NCBI RefSeq assembly: GCF_002160055.1 | Contig: NZ_NFJV01000001.1 | Location: 186,001 to 250,000, forward strand | Length of the DNA stretch: 64,000 bases | Source: Mediterranea sp. An20 | Lineage (GTDB): Bacteria > Bacteroidota > Bacteroidia > Bacteroidales > Bacteroidaceae | Reading direction: 5' to 3' | Part shown: positions 42,886 through 52,337 of the stretch, one piece after another | Layout: every line of letters starts with the position of its first letter | Numbering within the stretch: the stretch's first letter is position 1 | Notes under the pieces: model-generated | Told to the model about the DNA's origin: nothing | The model's database searches: none | The model's input: only the letters and a program-made list of their open reading frames with translations | Translations under genes and position numbers: made by a program

Positions 42886-42906
42886 AACTTCAACTCTCAA
42901 TACCCA

Positions 42907-42933
42907 AGACAAGCTTCTTTAGCCCGCTTGTCT
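42907..42933. repeat. 8-bp inverted repeat before DUF2490 copy 2
   Basis: AGACAAGC (42907-42914) and GCTTGTCT (42926-42933) with an 11-nt spacer, 21 nt before the ATG. It could be an operator or leader hairpin. Confidence 0.4.
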
Positions 42934-42954
42934 GCCACAAACAAATTTAATATC

Positions 42955-43617
42955 ATGAACAGAAAGCTGTTACGAGGGGTGGCAGCCGCTGCCCTCTTAC
43001 TGTTGTCGCGGCCGGAGATGGTCGTGGCTCAGACTCAAGATTTTGCCACGTGGACCAGCGTGGAAATGGTTTATGACTGGAAACGGACCGGCCTGGAACT
43101 GGACGGCATATTGGAATGGCGCACGAAAGACCGCGTGCGCCGGACGGATTGTGCCGTGGTCTACCTTGCCGTGGCACGGAATGTGCTGCCCCGGCTGTCG
43201 CTGGGCGTTAACTACGAGTTATCTGTTAACAACTTGGACGCACAAGGGTGGATGGTGTATCATTGCTACCGCCTGCGCGCCACATTCTCCACTCGGCTGT
43301 GCCGGGGACTGGAGCTCTCGCTACGTGAAAAATACGAACATACCTTTGGCAAGAACGGTTTCCGGGAGATGCTGTTGCGCCAACGGCTCAGGCTGGCATG
43401 TACCTTGCCGCGCAATGGGATATCGCCTTATGTCTCGGTAGAAACATTCAATGACCTGGCTGCAGGCAGAGGGTTCTCGCTGACCCGTGTGCGCTACCGC
43501 GGCGGTTCGTCTTTTCCGCTAAGCCAGGGATGGACCGGCGACGTGTTCTATCTCTTTCAGGATAGTCCCGCCAAGGGGACACACGTGCTGGGCTTGGCGG
43601 GAACATATCATTTTTAA
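42955..43617 (+). CDS. DUF2490 outer-membrane protein, copy 2
   Basis: A 220-residue protein, same length as copy 1. Signal peptide MNRKLLRGVAAAALLLL to about VAQ (1-27). The ATG at 42955 is chosen because the upstream extension to 42928 lies in the inverted repeat. Its mature part aligns with copy 1 (FATWTSVEMVYDWKRTGLEL, EWRTKDRVRRTDCAVV, LSLREKYEHTFG, VSVETFNDLAAGRGFSLTRVRYRGGSSFP in parts, HVLGLAGTYHF). Function unknown; probably a small barrel. It overlaps the 3' end of the YfhO gene by 4 bp on opposite strands. Confidence 0.85.
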   Translation: MNRKLLRGVAAAALLLLSRPEMVVAQTQDFATWTSVEMVYDWKRTGLELDGILEWRTKDRVRRTDCAVVYLAVARNVLPRLSLGVNYELSVNNLDAQGWMVYHCYRLRATFSTRLCRGLELSLREKYEHTFGKNGFREMLLRQRLRLACTLPRNGISPYVSVETFNDLAAGRGFSLTRVRYRGGSSFPLSQGWTGDVFYLFQDSPAKGTHVLGLAGTYHF

Positions 43618-46130
43618 ATCTCTTTCCGCCGACTGCGCCGCCATCCCAATCCCACAGCGACCAATGCTCCGACAGCCAGCAATGACAATCCTGCGTAGGC
43701 AATGCCTTCGGTGACATGCAGACTCTGCGGGTCGAAGTGCATTTCCACCGTATGCTTCCCGGCAGGGAGATAGAGGGCACGAAGCACGTAGTTGGCGCGG
43801 GCAAGCGGCGCAGGTTCACCATCGACGGTCACTTGCCAGCCGTCCGGATAATAGATTTCGGAGAATACAGCCACACCGTCGCCCGTGTTCTCTGTTTCGT
43901 ACACCACACGGTTAGGTTCATAAGCCGTCAGACGCACAACGCTCAGGCTGTCCTTATGCGGCTGTTCCAAGCCTTGCAGAGCATCGCGGAAACGTTGGTC
44001 TACGGCGGCTGTAGTGGCGGGGTCCATACCTTGCAGGGCATTTATCTCTTCGTTGGCATTGGTTACGTATTGCACACGGTCCACAAACCAGCCGTTGCCC
44101 AGCGCATACGGATTGCGCAACGGTATGGTCTGTCCCTGCTCGGCACCCGGCAGGATGACATAGCGCATGTTCAGCATGTTCAGTACAGGATATTTGGCAG
44201 CATCCACACTGTCCATCTGTCCGTTCTTGTTGACGATTTCGCTGTAAAGAGCCTGCATCTCGGGTGCAATGTGATGGTCAATCAGTTCCTGGTAGCGGCG
44301 CAGCTTGGCAGCATGATAACCGCCGATGCTCTTGTGCCAATAAGACGTATTGTTTTCATTGAAAGTGTTCGATGCCAGGTTCAGCACGCGGTAATCCGGG
44401 TCCTTGTCTTGCAGGATGAATTTGTCGGCAGCCGTTTGTGCGAAGGTGGTCTGTTGCGTAGAGGCAGACACGAACTGTTCGTCGTTGAGGTAGCGCTTAT
44501 TGACGCTCCACATATCAACCAAACACAGCAGTGCGATGCCACCCACGGCGAACGCCCTGCGCAGCTTGCCGGCCGCATAGAGCCACAGCAACAACACGCC
44601 CACCATCACAATAACAAAGCTGCGCAAAGCATCGGACTGCACCAGTGCAGCGCGCATCTCAGACAGATTGGCCAGGATACCGGGCAACTCCTGAGCAGGC
44701 AGGTACCCCTGATCGGCAGCACTTTGCAGCATCTGCATCTCCTGAGCAGGCACATAATGGGCAGGTGAAGGCGTACCTGGAACAGCCATCCAAAGCGCCA
44801 CGCCCGCTGTCAGCACCAAGCATACAACCAATCCCTTCCACTGTTTCCGCAACAATTCGGGCTCTTTCAGTATCTTGACCAATGCCAGCATGGCCAGCAG
44901 CGGAATAGTAAACTCAGCAATAACCAGGATGGACGATACGGCGCGGAATTTGTCGTACATCGGCACATAGTCGATGAACAAGTCTGTCAGCCACATCATG
45001 TTTTTACCCCACGACAACAAGATAGAGAACACCGTGCCGCCCAACAGCGCCCACTTCAACGGTCCCTTCACCACAAAACAGCCCATGAGGAAGAGGAACA
45101 GCACAAAAGCACCCACATAAACCGGACCGGCCGTCATGGGTTGCGTGCCGAAGTATTGCGTCAGCGAATTATAGAGACCGGCATACCTGGGGTTGGCCTT
45201 CTCCATAGCCGTTTCACTCATCGACAAGGGGACCGAAGCGCCGCCCTTATAATTGGGCACCAGCAACGTCCAAGTCTCGTCAATACCATAGCTCCACTGC
45301 GTGATATAGTCGCGGTCCAAGCCGCCGCTGGTCTGCTTGGCAGCATCACCGGTCTGCACCAGCTCGCTCTTGCCGCGCATGGTCTCTTTGCTATAAGTAT
45401 AGGTATGATAGAGATTCGAAAGATTGATGGCTACGCCCACCAGACCCGCCACGACCAACACGGCTGTGGCACGGAGAAACTGTGGCATTGTCTGCGTGCG
45501 CCAGGCTTGTACCCCATAGGCTATGGCCAGGAAGAGCATGACAAACAGGAAGTAGTAGGACATCTGCACGTGATTGGACACAATCTGCAGCGCCACAAAC
45601 AGCGCGGTCACCACACCTCCCGCCAGCAACCGTCCGCGATACACCAGCACCATGCCCGCAATGGTAGGCGGTATGTAGGCCAGGGTGATGAACTTCCAGA
45701 TATGTCCCGCCGAAATCAGGATAAAGAAATAAGACGAGAAGGCCCACAACACGCCGCCGATGCCCGCATACCATGCCGGAATGCCGAAGGCCCTCAGCAG
45801 GATGTAGAAACCCAGCATCATGATGAACGTCAGGTAGACGTAATTGGGCAGAAACAACTGATAGATGCGCTGCACCGTCGAAAGCACGCCGGTAGAATCG
45901 TAAGAAGGTGAAATCTGATACGTAGGCATACCTCCAAACAAGGCATCGGTCCAACGGGTACGCTCGCCCGTACGTTCGTAATACTCTTGTGCCTCACGGC
46001 CCGCTCCGGCTCCAGCCGCCGTGTCGTGCTGGAAAAGAATACGTCCTTCCGTGTCTGCCGGAAAGAAGTAGACAAAAGACAATACGGCGAAAGCCACAAT
46101 GACAAGGATGTCGGGAAGATATTTTTTCAT
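43614..46130 (-). CDS. YfhO-family multi-spanning membrane protein
   Basis: An 838-residue protein. From the N-terminus there are about a dozen helices (YLPDILVIVAFAVLSFVYFFP in two parts, LTFIMMLGFYILLRAFGIPAWYAGIGGVLWAFSSYFFILIS in parts), the LFGGMPTYQISP loop typical of the family, then a soluble segment (about 560-790) and a last helix before an Arg/Lys-rich end (WRRSRRKEI). YfhO proteins in Firmicutes are glycosyltransferase-C-like enzymes that decorate teichoic acids; the Bacteroidetes homologues have no proven role. A minus-strand -7 box TATCTTTG is at 46191-46184. Confidence 0.88.
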   Translation of the reverse strand: MKKYLPDILVIVAFAVLSFVYFFPADTEGRILFQHDTAAGAGAGREAQEYYERTGERTRWTDALFGGMPTYQISPSYDSTGVLSTVQRIYQLFLPNYVYLTFIMMLGFYILLRAFGIPAWYAGIGGVLWAFSSYFFILISAGHIWKFITLAYIPPTIAGMVLVYRGRLLAGGVVTALFVALQIVSNHVQMSYYFLFVMLFLAIAYGVQAWRTQTMPQFLRATAVLVVAGLVGVAINLSNLYHTYTYSKETMRGKSELVQTGDAAKQTSGGLDRDYITQWSYGIDETWTLLVPNYKGGASVPLSMSETAMEKANPRYAGLYNSLTQYFGTQPMTAGPVYVGAFVLFLFLMGCFVVKGPLKWALLGGTVFSILLSWGKNMMWLTDLFIDYVPMYDKFRAVSSILVIAEFTIPLLAMLALVKILKEPELLRKQWKGLVVCLVLTAGVALWMAVPGTPSPAHYVPAQEMQMLQSAADQGYLPAQELPGILANLSEMRAALVQSDALRSFVIVMVGVLLLWLYAAGKLRRAFAVGGIALLCLVDMWSVNKRYLNDEQFVSASTQQTTFAQTAADKFILQDKDPDYRVLNLASNTFNENNTSYWHKSIGGYHAAKLRRYQELIDHHIAPEMQALYSEIVNKNGQMDSVDAAKYPVLNMLNMRYVILPGAEQGQTIPLRNPYALGNGWFVDRVQYVTNANEEINALQGMDPATTAAVDQRFRDALQGLEQPHKDSLSVVRLTAYEPNRVVYETENTGDGVAVFSEIYYPDGWQVTVDGEPAPLARANYVLRALYLPAGKHTVEMHFDPQSLHVTEGIAYAGLSLLAVGALVAVGLGWRRSRRKEI

Positions 46131-46219
46131 TGCAATGCTTGTTAATAAGGAAAGAGAAACGGTCTGTTTCCTTTATTTCGCCGCAAAGATAACGCAAAGA
46201 CCACGCAAACGGAAATAAA

Positions 46220-46254
46220 TTTGGCATTATTACGGAATATTTGTCGTACATTTG
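46220..46254 (+). promoter_or_regulatory. mtnN promoter
   Basis: TTTG (46220-46223), 23 nt, TACATTTG (46247-46254), 37 nt before the ATG. The spacer is slightly longer than the others in the window. Confidence 0.5.
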
Positions 46255-46291
46255 TCCCGAAAACCAGAACCAATCATTCTTTTTGAATTTT

Positions 46292-47011
46292 ATGAAGATA
46301 GGAGTAATCAGCGCCATGGACAGTGAGCACGAACGGCTGGTCGCAGAACTGGATTCGGTTCGCGAACTGTCGCACGGACGCTATCAGTACAGCGAAGGAA
46401 AACTGGGCAACAACACCCTCTGCCTCACCCGCTGCGGCATCGGCAAGGTAAATGCCGCCTTGGGAGCCTCGGCCATTATCCGACATTTCGCACCCGACTG
46501 CGTGGTGAGCACCGGAGTAGCCGGCGGACTGGACGATGTGCTCAATGTGACAGATGTGGTAGTAGGTGCCCAAGTGGCATACCACGACGTATGGTGCGGC
46601 GAAGGAAATGCCTACGGACAAGTGCAAGGACTGCCGGTCTTTTACCAGGCACCTGCCTCATGGGTGGAACAAGCCTTGGCATTGAACGAAGAAGACGATG
46701 TGGAAAACCGCATACACGCAGGACTCATCTGCACGGGAGACCGCTTCATCACACGTCTTGACGAATTGAACAGCATCAAGGCGCATTTCCCACAAGCCTT
46801 GGCTGTGGATATGGAATCGGCAGCCATCGCACAGACGTGTTTCCTGGCCCATATACCGTTCATCAGTTTCCGCATCATCAGCGATACACCGGGGGCAGAC
46901 CATCACCAGCAACAATACGAGGGTTTCTGGAAGACGATGGCCGACCGCTCCTTCCGCACGACCAGACTTTTCCTCGAACGGCTGAAGGGTATCAGAGCCA
47001 ACGAACTGTAA
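46292..47011 (+). CDS. mtnN: 5'-methylthioadenosine/S-adenosylhomocysteine nucleosidase
   Basis: A 239-residue enzyme started at the ATG at 46292 (MKIGVISAMDSEHERLVAEL); the upstream frame crosses the promoter. It removes adenine from SAH and methylthioadenosine, giving S-ribosylhomocysteine for LuxS. Signatures: IGVISAMDSE, LTRCGIGKVNAALGAS, STGVAGGLDDVLNVTDVVVG in two parts, ICTGDRFIT, VDMESAAIAQTCF, and RIISDTPG with the catalytic Asp. luxS lies 238 nt downstream beyond repeat array I, so the two steps of the activated-methyl cycle are neighbours. Confidence 0.94.
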   Translation: MKIGVISAMDSEHERLVAELDSVRELSHGRYQYSEGKLGNNTLCLTRCGIGKVNAALGASAIIRHFAPDCVVSTGVAGGLDDVLNVTDVVVGAQVAYHDVWCGEGNAYGQVQGLPVFYQAPASWVEQALALNEEDDVENRIHAGLICTGDRFITRLDELNSIKAHFPQALAVDMESAAIAQTCFLAHIPFISFRIISDTPGADHHQQQYEGFWKTMADRSFRTTRLFLERLKGIRANEL

Positions 47012-47040
47012 AGACGGAAAAGCAAGGCAACAGGAAGGAA

Positions 47041-47150
47041 TCGCCTTCATCATCTATAAGAAGCTGATTGCCTATATAGTAGAAGCAGACTGCCGACATA
47101 TAAGAAGCAGGCTGCTAATATATAAGCACCAAGAACCTGATAACAAGACA
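47041..47150. repeat. 22-bp repeat array I, between mtnN and luxS
   Basis: Five contiguous units start at 47041, 47063, 47085, 47107 and 47129. Three of them end TATAAGAA or TATAAGCA and two begin GCAG. No insertion breaks the 22-nt period. Confidence 0.8.
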
Positions 47151-47249
47151 GATACAAGCTACAGGCAAAGGCATCGGTTTATCCTGCCTTTGCCTGCCCG
47201 CCTGCCTCCCGGGGCAGATGGGCAGAACCTAATCAAACATTTTCATACA

Positions 47250-47738
47250 ATGAATAAAATACCCAGTTTTACCATCGACCACATCCACCTGTTGCGCGGC
47301 ATCTACGTATCCCGCAAAGACGAGGTGGGAGGAGAGACAGTCACCACATTTGACATCCGAATGAAAGAACCGAACCGCGAGCCGGCCCTGCATCCGGGCG
47401 CTCTGCACACCATCGAGCACTTGGCAGCTACCTACCTGCGCAACGATCCCGAGTGGAAAGACCGCATTGTCTACTGGGGGCCCATGGGCTGCCTGACAGG
47501 CAACTACTTGCTGATGCGAGGCGACCTGACACCCGCCGACATCCTGCCGCTGATGCAAAAGACTTTCCGATTCATTGCCAGCTACGAGGGCGAAGTGCCC
47601 GGCGCCGCTCCCGCCGATTGCGGCAACTACCTGCTGCACGACCTGCCCATGGCCCGCTGGGAAGCAGCCAAATACCTGCATGAAGTATTGGAGCAAGCCA
47701 CGGAAGCCAACTTGAATTATCCTGTAAAGGAAGAATAA
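47250..47738 (+). CDS. luxS: S-ribosylhomocysteine lyase (AI-2 synthase)
   Basis: A 162-residue enzyme started at the ATG at 47250 (MNKIPSFTIDHIHLLRGIYVS in two parts); the longer frame from 47190 has no LuxS features. It cleaves S-ribosylhomocysteine to homocysteine and the AI-2 precursor DPD. The metal site is H53-T-I-E56-H57 together with the Cys in PADCGNYLLHDLP (about 125); the catalytic Cys is C81 in GPMGCLTGNYLL. With mtnN it completes SAH detoxification; whether AI-2 is a signal here is not shown by sequence. Confidence 0.95.
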   Translation: MNKIPSFTIDHIHLLRGIYVSRKDEVGGETVTTFDIRMKEPNREPALHPGALHTIEHLAATYLRNDPEWKDRIVYWGPMGCLTGNYLLMRGDLTPADILPLMQKTFRFIASYEGEVPGAAPADCGNYLLHDLPMARWEAAKYLHEVLEQATEANLNYPVKEE

Positions 47739-47789
47739 TGTTCCGTTGTCCGGAGCCCGTTGTTAATAGTTATTAAAGGCACCCCCAAA

Positions 47790-47821
47790 GTTGGCAGATA
47801 ATAAGTATTTTGTTAACTTTG
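47790..47821 (+). promoter_or_regulatory. Promoter of the small winged-helix gene
   Basis: GTTG (47790-47793), 20 nt, TAACTTTG (47814-47821), 51 nt before the ATG at 47873. Confidence 0.6.
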
Positions 47822-47872
47822 GCTGACCAAACTTGATTAGTTTATTAACCTTCATATTAAAAAGTCACTATC

Positions 47873-48097
47873 ATGGATGCACTGAGTATCGGACAGAATG
47901 CGGGAAAGATATGGCGTCTGTTGGACCATAACCGCAAATGGGAGTACAATGAACTGAAAGCGGAAACGGGCTTGTCTGACCGCGATTTGAACGCTGCAAT
48001 CGGTTGGCTTGCCCGTGAAGACAAAATTCAGTTTGAGACAAGTCAGGTAGACGGGCACGATTACCTGTACTTGGAGCTTAATCTCTACATCGGATAA
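47873..48097 (+). CDS. Small winged helix-turn-helix protein (DUF2582-like)
   Basis: A 74-residue protein that is one complete winged helix: IGQNAGKIWRLLDHN (helix 1), KWEYNELKAETGLSDRDLNAAIGWLAREDKI in two parts (helices 2 and 3) and a beta-wing, IQFETSQ through YLYLELN. Members occur widely in Bacteroidetes as single-domain cytosolic proteins with no described role. It may bind DNA or a protein partner. It has its own promoter and ends before the bidirectional terminator at 48161-48204. Confidence 0.88.
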   Translation: MDALSIGQNAGKIWRLLDHNRKWEYNELKAETGLSDRDLNAAIGWLAREDKIQFETSQVDGHDYLYLELNLYIG

Positions 48098-48160
48098 GGC
48101 AGACTAAAGAGGCACTGTTTCCTCCTTCGGCTTCCCAAGGAGCGGGCAACGGAAGATGAA

Positions 48161-48204
48161 CACAAAAAAAGAGAAAGCCTGCGAAGACTTTCTCTTTTTT
48201 TGTG
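48161..48204. terminator. Bidirectional intrinsic terminator
   Basis: CACAAAAAAAGAGAAAG (48161-48177) and CTTTCTCTTTTTTTGTG (48188-48204) are perfect 17-bp arms around a 10-nt loop, with A and T runs on both sides. It serves the rightward winged-helix gene and the leftward GH20 gene. Confidence 0.9.
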
Positions 48205-48226
48205 CTTATTTATTTCCTAAAGCCTA

Positions 48227-50551
48227 TTATTCAAGACAGATTTCATCGACAAAGACAAAAGCAGGGTGTCCGGCTCCACCGTGCCAGGCGGGCAGCTTGC
48301 TGCTTTTCACAATCACCTCGACATAACGGGCTGTAACGGGGTCAAACGTCACTTCCTGCGGATAGATGCCGTCTTTGTCGTCTTTGTTCAGCGCAGGAAC
48401 AGCCTTGGAATACACTTCCTTGAAGGTCTTTCCATCGTCCGACACTTTGACGGTGATACCAGAGGTTCCCATAATCCAGTCACCCTTCACCACGTTGGTG
48501 TTGAAAGACACCTTGCTGAACTCAGTCGGCTCCTTCAGGTCGATAACGGCGTCCATGTCCTTGCCCTGGAAGCCCAGCCAACGGCCGGTCTTGTAGTTCT
48601 CTCCACCGGTCAGACCATCGGTCAGCTCCACACCGCCGTTGAAGTCATAACCCTTGCTCGGAGCTTCGCGCAGGGTGACAGCCTTGGTTGTAGCCTTATT
48701 AAAGGTGATTTTCTCACTGAACATGCGGCTTTGTCCACCGTCAGGACGGATAACCACTGCCTTGACTTCGGCATTCTGCTTGATACGCAAGGGAGCCTCA
48801 TATTTAGGACTGGCTGCCGTAGGGTCGGTACCGTCCAATGTGTAGTGAATTTCGCCGTTCGACTGAGTGGTCAGCGTCACTACTACCTCGTTGCTTTCGC
48901 TGTCTGTAGAAATCTCAGCGTGGATGTCGAAGATGTGCTTGGCATAGTTATACCCCTGCTGGTCATACAGTTCGGTGAAACGAATCAGGCGCGGCAAGAA
49001 CTCGTTGTAGTCCTTCTTCTGGTCCTTGTCTCTCCACTGCACTTCAGCCAAGGCAGCCATACGCGGCATTTCCATGTATTCTACTTGACTGAACGTCGGG
49101 ATGTATTCAGTCCACAGATTAGCCTGTACACCGATGATGTACTGCTGATATTCTTCGGGAATACCATCGGTGGGTTCAAAAGAGTACACCTTCTCTACCG
49201 GCACATACCCGCCTATGGCAATCGGCTCGTTCTCTGTATCGGTAGACTGGTAATAGTCAAAGTAGAGGTAGTTATTGGGTGTCATAATGACATTGTGCTT
49301 CATTTGTGCAGCCTTAATACCACCTGCTGTACCACGCCAGCTCATCACCGTAGCGTTGGGAGCCAGTCCGCCTTCAAGGATTTCGTCCCATCCGATGATG
49401 TGTCGTCCCTTGCTTTCCACGAACTTCTCCATGCGGCTGATGACGTAGCTCTGCAGATACATCTCAGCAGAGTGTTCGCGGTCGCCGCGGATTCCCTCAG
49501 CCTTGATACGTGCCTGGCACTTGGGACATTTCTCCCAGCGCACCTTGGGACACTCGTCGCCACCCACGTGGATATATTCCGAGGGGAAGAGGTCGATGAC
49601 TTCAGCCAAGACATCCTCCAGGAACTGCATAGCCTGGTCGTTGCCGGCACAAATGACATCGTCCGAAATGCCCCACATAGTCCATACGTCATACGGTCCG
49701 CCCGTGCAGCCCAGCTCCGGATAAGCGGCCAAGGCAGCCAGCTGGTGACCCGGCAGGTCTATTTCGGGAACAATCGTAACAAAACGGTCTTGCGCATAAC
49801 GGATAACATCACGGATCTGGTCCTGCGTGTAGAAGCCACCGTAAGGTTTACCGTCATACTTGCCGGAGTTATGTCCGATGACCGTTTCCTTGCGTTGTGA
49901 GCCTATTTCGGTCAGCTTGGGATATTTCTTGATCTCGATACGCCAGCCCTGGTCATCGGTCAGGTGCCAGTGCAGCGTATTCATATTGTGCAGCGCCAGC
50001 ATGTCGATGAAGCGTTTCACAGAGTCCACAGAGAAGAAGTGGCGCGATACGTCAAAATGCAAGCCGCGGTAAGCGAAGCGGGGAGCGTCGTTGATTTGCA
50101 CAGCAGGCAGCTCGATGTCCATGCCCTTTGCGTTGGCAGGAATAGACTTGCGCAGTGTCTGCACACCATAGAACACACCGGCAGGCGAGCCACCGGCAAT
50201 TTCAATGCCGTCTTGTGAGACAAGCAACCGGTAGCCTTCGGGATTCTCAATGTCCGAAGCTACAGAGAGATGGATGCAGCTGCCGCCTTCACCGGCTTTC
50301 ACCTTAGGCAACTTGCCCGTAGCATCCTGGATGTATCCGGCCAGATAGTTGGCTACCCGTTGCAGCACCGTGTCACCCTCGGCATAACAGATAGGAGTAG
50401 ACGATGTCAGCACGAATGGAGCAGAGCCCTGTTCATTCATTTCGTTAGGAAGCGGAACCACGTCGTAGCTTCCCTGCACTTTGCCGCCCGAACAAGCTGC
50501 GAGACCGGCTATGGCCGTCAGCAGGCAGGCGTACTTGGTTAGTTTCTTCAT
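48227..50551 (-). CDS. Beta-N-acetylhexosaminidase, GH20
   Basis: A 774-residue lipoprotein (lipobox LAAC, about 17-20). A GH20b-type N-domain (about 30-150) precedes the TIM barrel (about 155-510) with the catalytic Asp-Glu pair in YIHVGGDECPK, and FVTIVPEIDLPGHQ, HWHLTDDQGWRIEI, GWDEILEGG and NLWTEY. The C-terminus has a beta-sandwich (VVVTLTTQSNGEIHYTLDGTDP in two parts, about 545-620) and a carbohydrate-binding-type sandwich to the end. It removes terminal GlcNAc or GalNAc from host-type glycans at the cell surface or periplasm. It is monocistronic. Confidence 0.94.
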   Translation of the reverse strand: MKKLTKYACLLTAIAGLAACSGGKVQGSYDVVPLPNEMNEQGSAPFVLTSSTPICYAEGDTVLQRVANYLAGYIQDATGKLPKVKAGEGGSCIHLSVASDIENPEGYRLLVSQDGIEIAGGSPAGVFYGVQTLRKSIPANAKGMDIELPAVQINDAPRFAYRGLHFDVSRHFFSVDSVKRFIDMLALHNMNTLHWHLTDDQGWRIEIKKYPKLTEIGSQRKETVIGHNSGKYDGKPYGGFYTQDQIRDVIRYAQDRFVTIVPEIDLPGHQLAALAAYPELGCTGGPYDVWTMWGISDDVICAGNDQAMQFLEDVLAEVIDLFPSEYIHVGGDECPKVRWEKCPKCQARIKAEGIRGDREHSAEMYLQSYVISRMEKFVESKGRHIIGWDEILEGGLAPNATVMSWRGTAGGIKAAQMKHNVIMTPNNYLYFDYYQSTDTENEPIAIGGYVPVEKVYSFEPTDGIPEEYQQYIIGVQANLWTEYIPTFSQVEYMEMPRMAALAEVQWRDKDQKKDYNEFLPRLIRFTELYDQQGYNYAKHIFDIHAEISTDSESNEVVVTLTTQSNGEIHYTLDGTDPTAASPKYEAPLRIKQNAEVKAVVIRPDGGQSRMFSEKITFNKATTKAVTLREAPSKGYDFNGGVELTDGLTGGENYKTGRWLGFQGKDMDAVIDLKEPTEFSKVSFNTNVVKGDWIMGTSGITVKVSDDGKTFKEVYSKAVPALNKDDKDGIYPQEVTFDPVTARYVEVIVKSSKLPAWHGGAGHPAFVFVDEICLE

Positions 50552-50626
50552 ACGTTTGATGTGTTAAGTAAATTGGGATAATTAATGATATATGTATATA
50601 CAAAATATGTTGTTACTGGTGCTGCC

Positions 50627-52273
50627 TCAAATGATTTCGATTCCTTGCTCCCGGCAGAGTTGCAGTCCTACGTCCTTGAGCCTGAACTTTTGAATCTTGC
50701 CGCTGCCGGTCATGGGGAACTCTTTGACGAAGAAGATATACCTGGGAATCTTGTAACGCGAGATTTTGCCCATGCAGAAGTCGCGCACATCACTTTCCTG
50801 CAAATCGGCTCCTTCCTTGAGTATGATGAAGGCACCTACGGCTTCGCCATACTTCTTCGAGGGGATGCCTGCCACCTGCACATCCTTCACCCCTGGCAAC
50901 TGATAGAGGAACTCTTCGATTTCGCGCGGGTAGATATTTTCGCCACCACGGATAATCATGTCTTTGATACGCCCGGTGATGCGGTAATAGCCCTGCTCGT
51001 CTTTCACGCCCAAATCGCCGCTGTGCAGGAAGCCATCCTTGTCTATCACCTCGGCAGTGGCTTCAGGATTTTTGTAGTAGCCCTTCATCACGTTGTAGCC
51101 CCGGCAACACATCTCGCCCTGCACGCCGACAGGACACTCCTCGCCTGTAGCAGGGTCGATGACGCGTACCTCGGTGTGTTCGAAGTCGCGGCCCACGGTG
51201 TTGTAGCGTGCTTCGGCAGGGTCGTCGATGCGACTGTGCGTCATACCGGGCGAGGCTTCGGTCAAGCCATAGACACTGGTCACCCGCATGAACATCTTCT
51301 CCTCTACCTGCTTCATCAGTTCTACGGGGCAGAGCGAACCTGCCATGATTCCCGTGCGCAGGCTGGAGAGATCGAAGAGGTCGAACATGGGATGATGCAG
51401 TTCGGCAATGAACATGGTAGGCACGCCGTAGAGGGCAGTGCAGCGTTCTTTGTGTACCGAAGCCAATACCACAAGCGGGTCGAAACGTTCCACCATCACC
51501 TCGGTGCAACCGTGTGTCAGGCAGTTCATGGTAGCCAGCACCACGCCGAAGCAATGGAACAGAGGGACACAGACGCAGAGTTTGTCGTCGGACGTAAACT
51601 TCATGTGTTCGCCCGTCAGGTATCCGTTGTTCGCAATATTATAATGTGTCAGCATCACGCCTTTGGGAAATCCCGTAGTGCCCGACGTGTACTGCATGTT
51701 TACCACATCGTGGCAAGTAACCTGCGCCTTCAGTCTGTCCAGCTGGCTGTTGTCGACGTTCTCGCCCAACAGGAGCAGTTCGGCCGTGTTGTACATTCCG
51801 CGGTGCTTCTCCTGCCCCACGTAGACCACGTTGCGCATATAAGGGAATCGTTTGCTCTGCAGATGTCCGCGCTGGCAGGTGCGCAGTTCGGGCAACATCT
51901 GGTAGGTCATCTGCACGAAGTCGCTGTCTTTTTCGCCGTTGACAATGCACAGCGTGTGCATGTCCGAATTCTGGCAGAGATATTCCAATTCAGCCTGTTT
52001 GTAGCTGGTGTTTACCGTCACATAGACGGCTCCTATCTTGGCGCAGGCATAAAGCAGCGTCAGCCAGTCGGGCACATTGGCCGCCCAGATGCCCACGTGT
52101 GTGCCACGGGTGACGCCTATGGCGATGAGTCCACGCGCCATATCGTCCACGCGCCGGTTGAACTGGCTCCAGGTGAAGCGCAGATTGCGGTCGGAGTAGA
52201 CAATGTATTCTTTGTCCGGTGTCGTTTCGGCCCAATGTTCCAGCCATTGGCCGAGGGTGCGTTCGTATAACAC
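50627..52273 (-). CDS. AMP-forming acyl-CoA synthetase (fatty-acid type)
   Basis: A 548-residue adenylate-forming enzyme that activates a carboxylic acid with ATP and links it to CoA. Core motifs: [20 protein letters not shown] (P-loop), [40 protein letters not shown] in two parts, and the C-terminal lysine region [13 protein letters not shown]. The sequence resembles medium/long-chain acyl-CoA ligases; the exact chain length is not set. It follows a cupin-HTH regulator by 64 nt on the same strand, a common Bacteroides pair, and is probably controlled by it. Confidence 0.93.
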   Translation of the reverse strand: MLYERTLGQWLEHWAETTPDKEYIVYSDRNLRFTWSQFNRRVDDMARGLIAIGVTRGTHVGIWAANVPDWLTLLYACAKIGAVYVTVNTSYKQAELEYLCQNSDMHTLCIVNGEKDSDFVQMTYQMLPELRTCQRGHLQSKRFPYMRNVVYVGQEKHRGMYNTAELLLLGENVDNSQLDRLKAQVTCHDVVNMQYTSGTTGFPKGVMLTHYNIANNGYLTGEHMKFTSDDKLCVCVPLFHCFGVVLATMNCLTHGCTEVMVERFDPLVVLASVHKERCTALYGVPTMFIAELHHPMFDLFDLSSLRTGIMAGSLCPVELMKQVEEKMFMRVTSVYGLTEASPGMTHSRIDDPAEARYNTVGRDFEHTEVRVIDPATGEECPVGVQGEMCCRGYNVMKGYYKNPEATAEVIDKDGFLHSGDLGVKDEQGYYRITGRIKDMIIRGGENIYPREIEEFLYQLPGVKDVQVAGIPSKKYGEAVGAFIILKEGADLQESDVRDFCMGKISRYKIPRYIFFVKEFPMTGSGKIQKFRLKDVGLQLCREQGIEII

Positions 52274-52337
52274 GGTGCTATAAATATTTATCGTTTTTTA
52301 TACCAAATTCCTTCCCTTCCCGCGGGAAGCACGGCCT

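Noticed and set aside
48266..49900. 544-codon open frame antisense to GH20
   Set aside because: Shadow frame of a clear GH20 gene, rich in His and Arg, with no family match.
50585..52270. 561-codon open frame antisense to the acyl-CoA ligase
   Set aside because: Same cause: codon-bias shadow. No motif, and the sense gene has all catalytic motifs.
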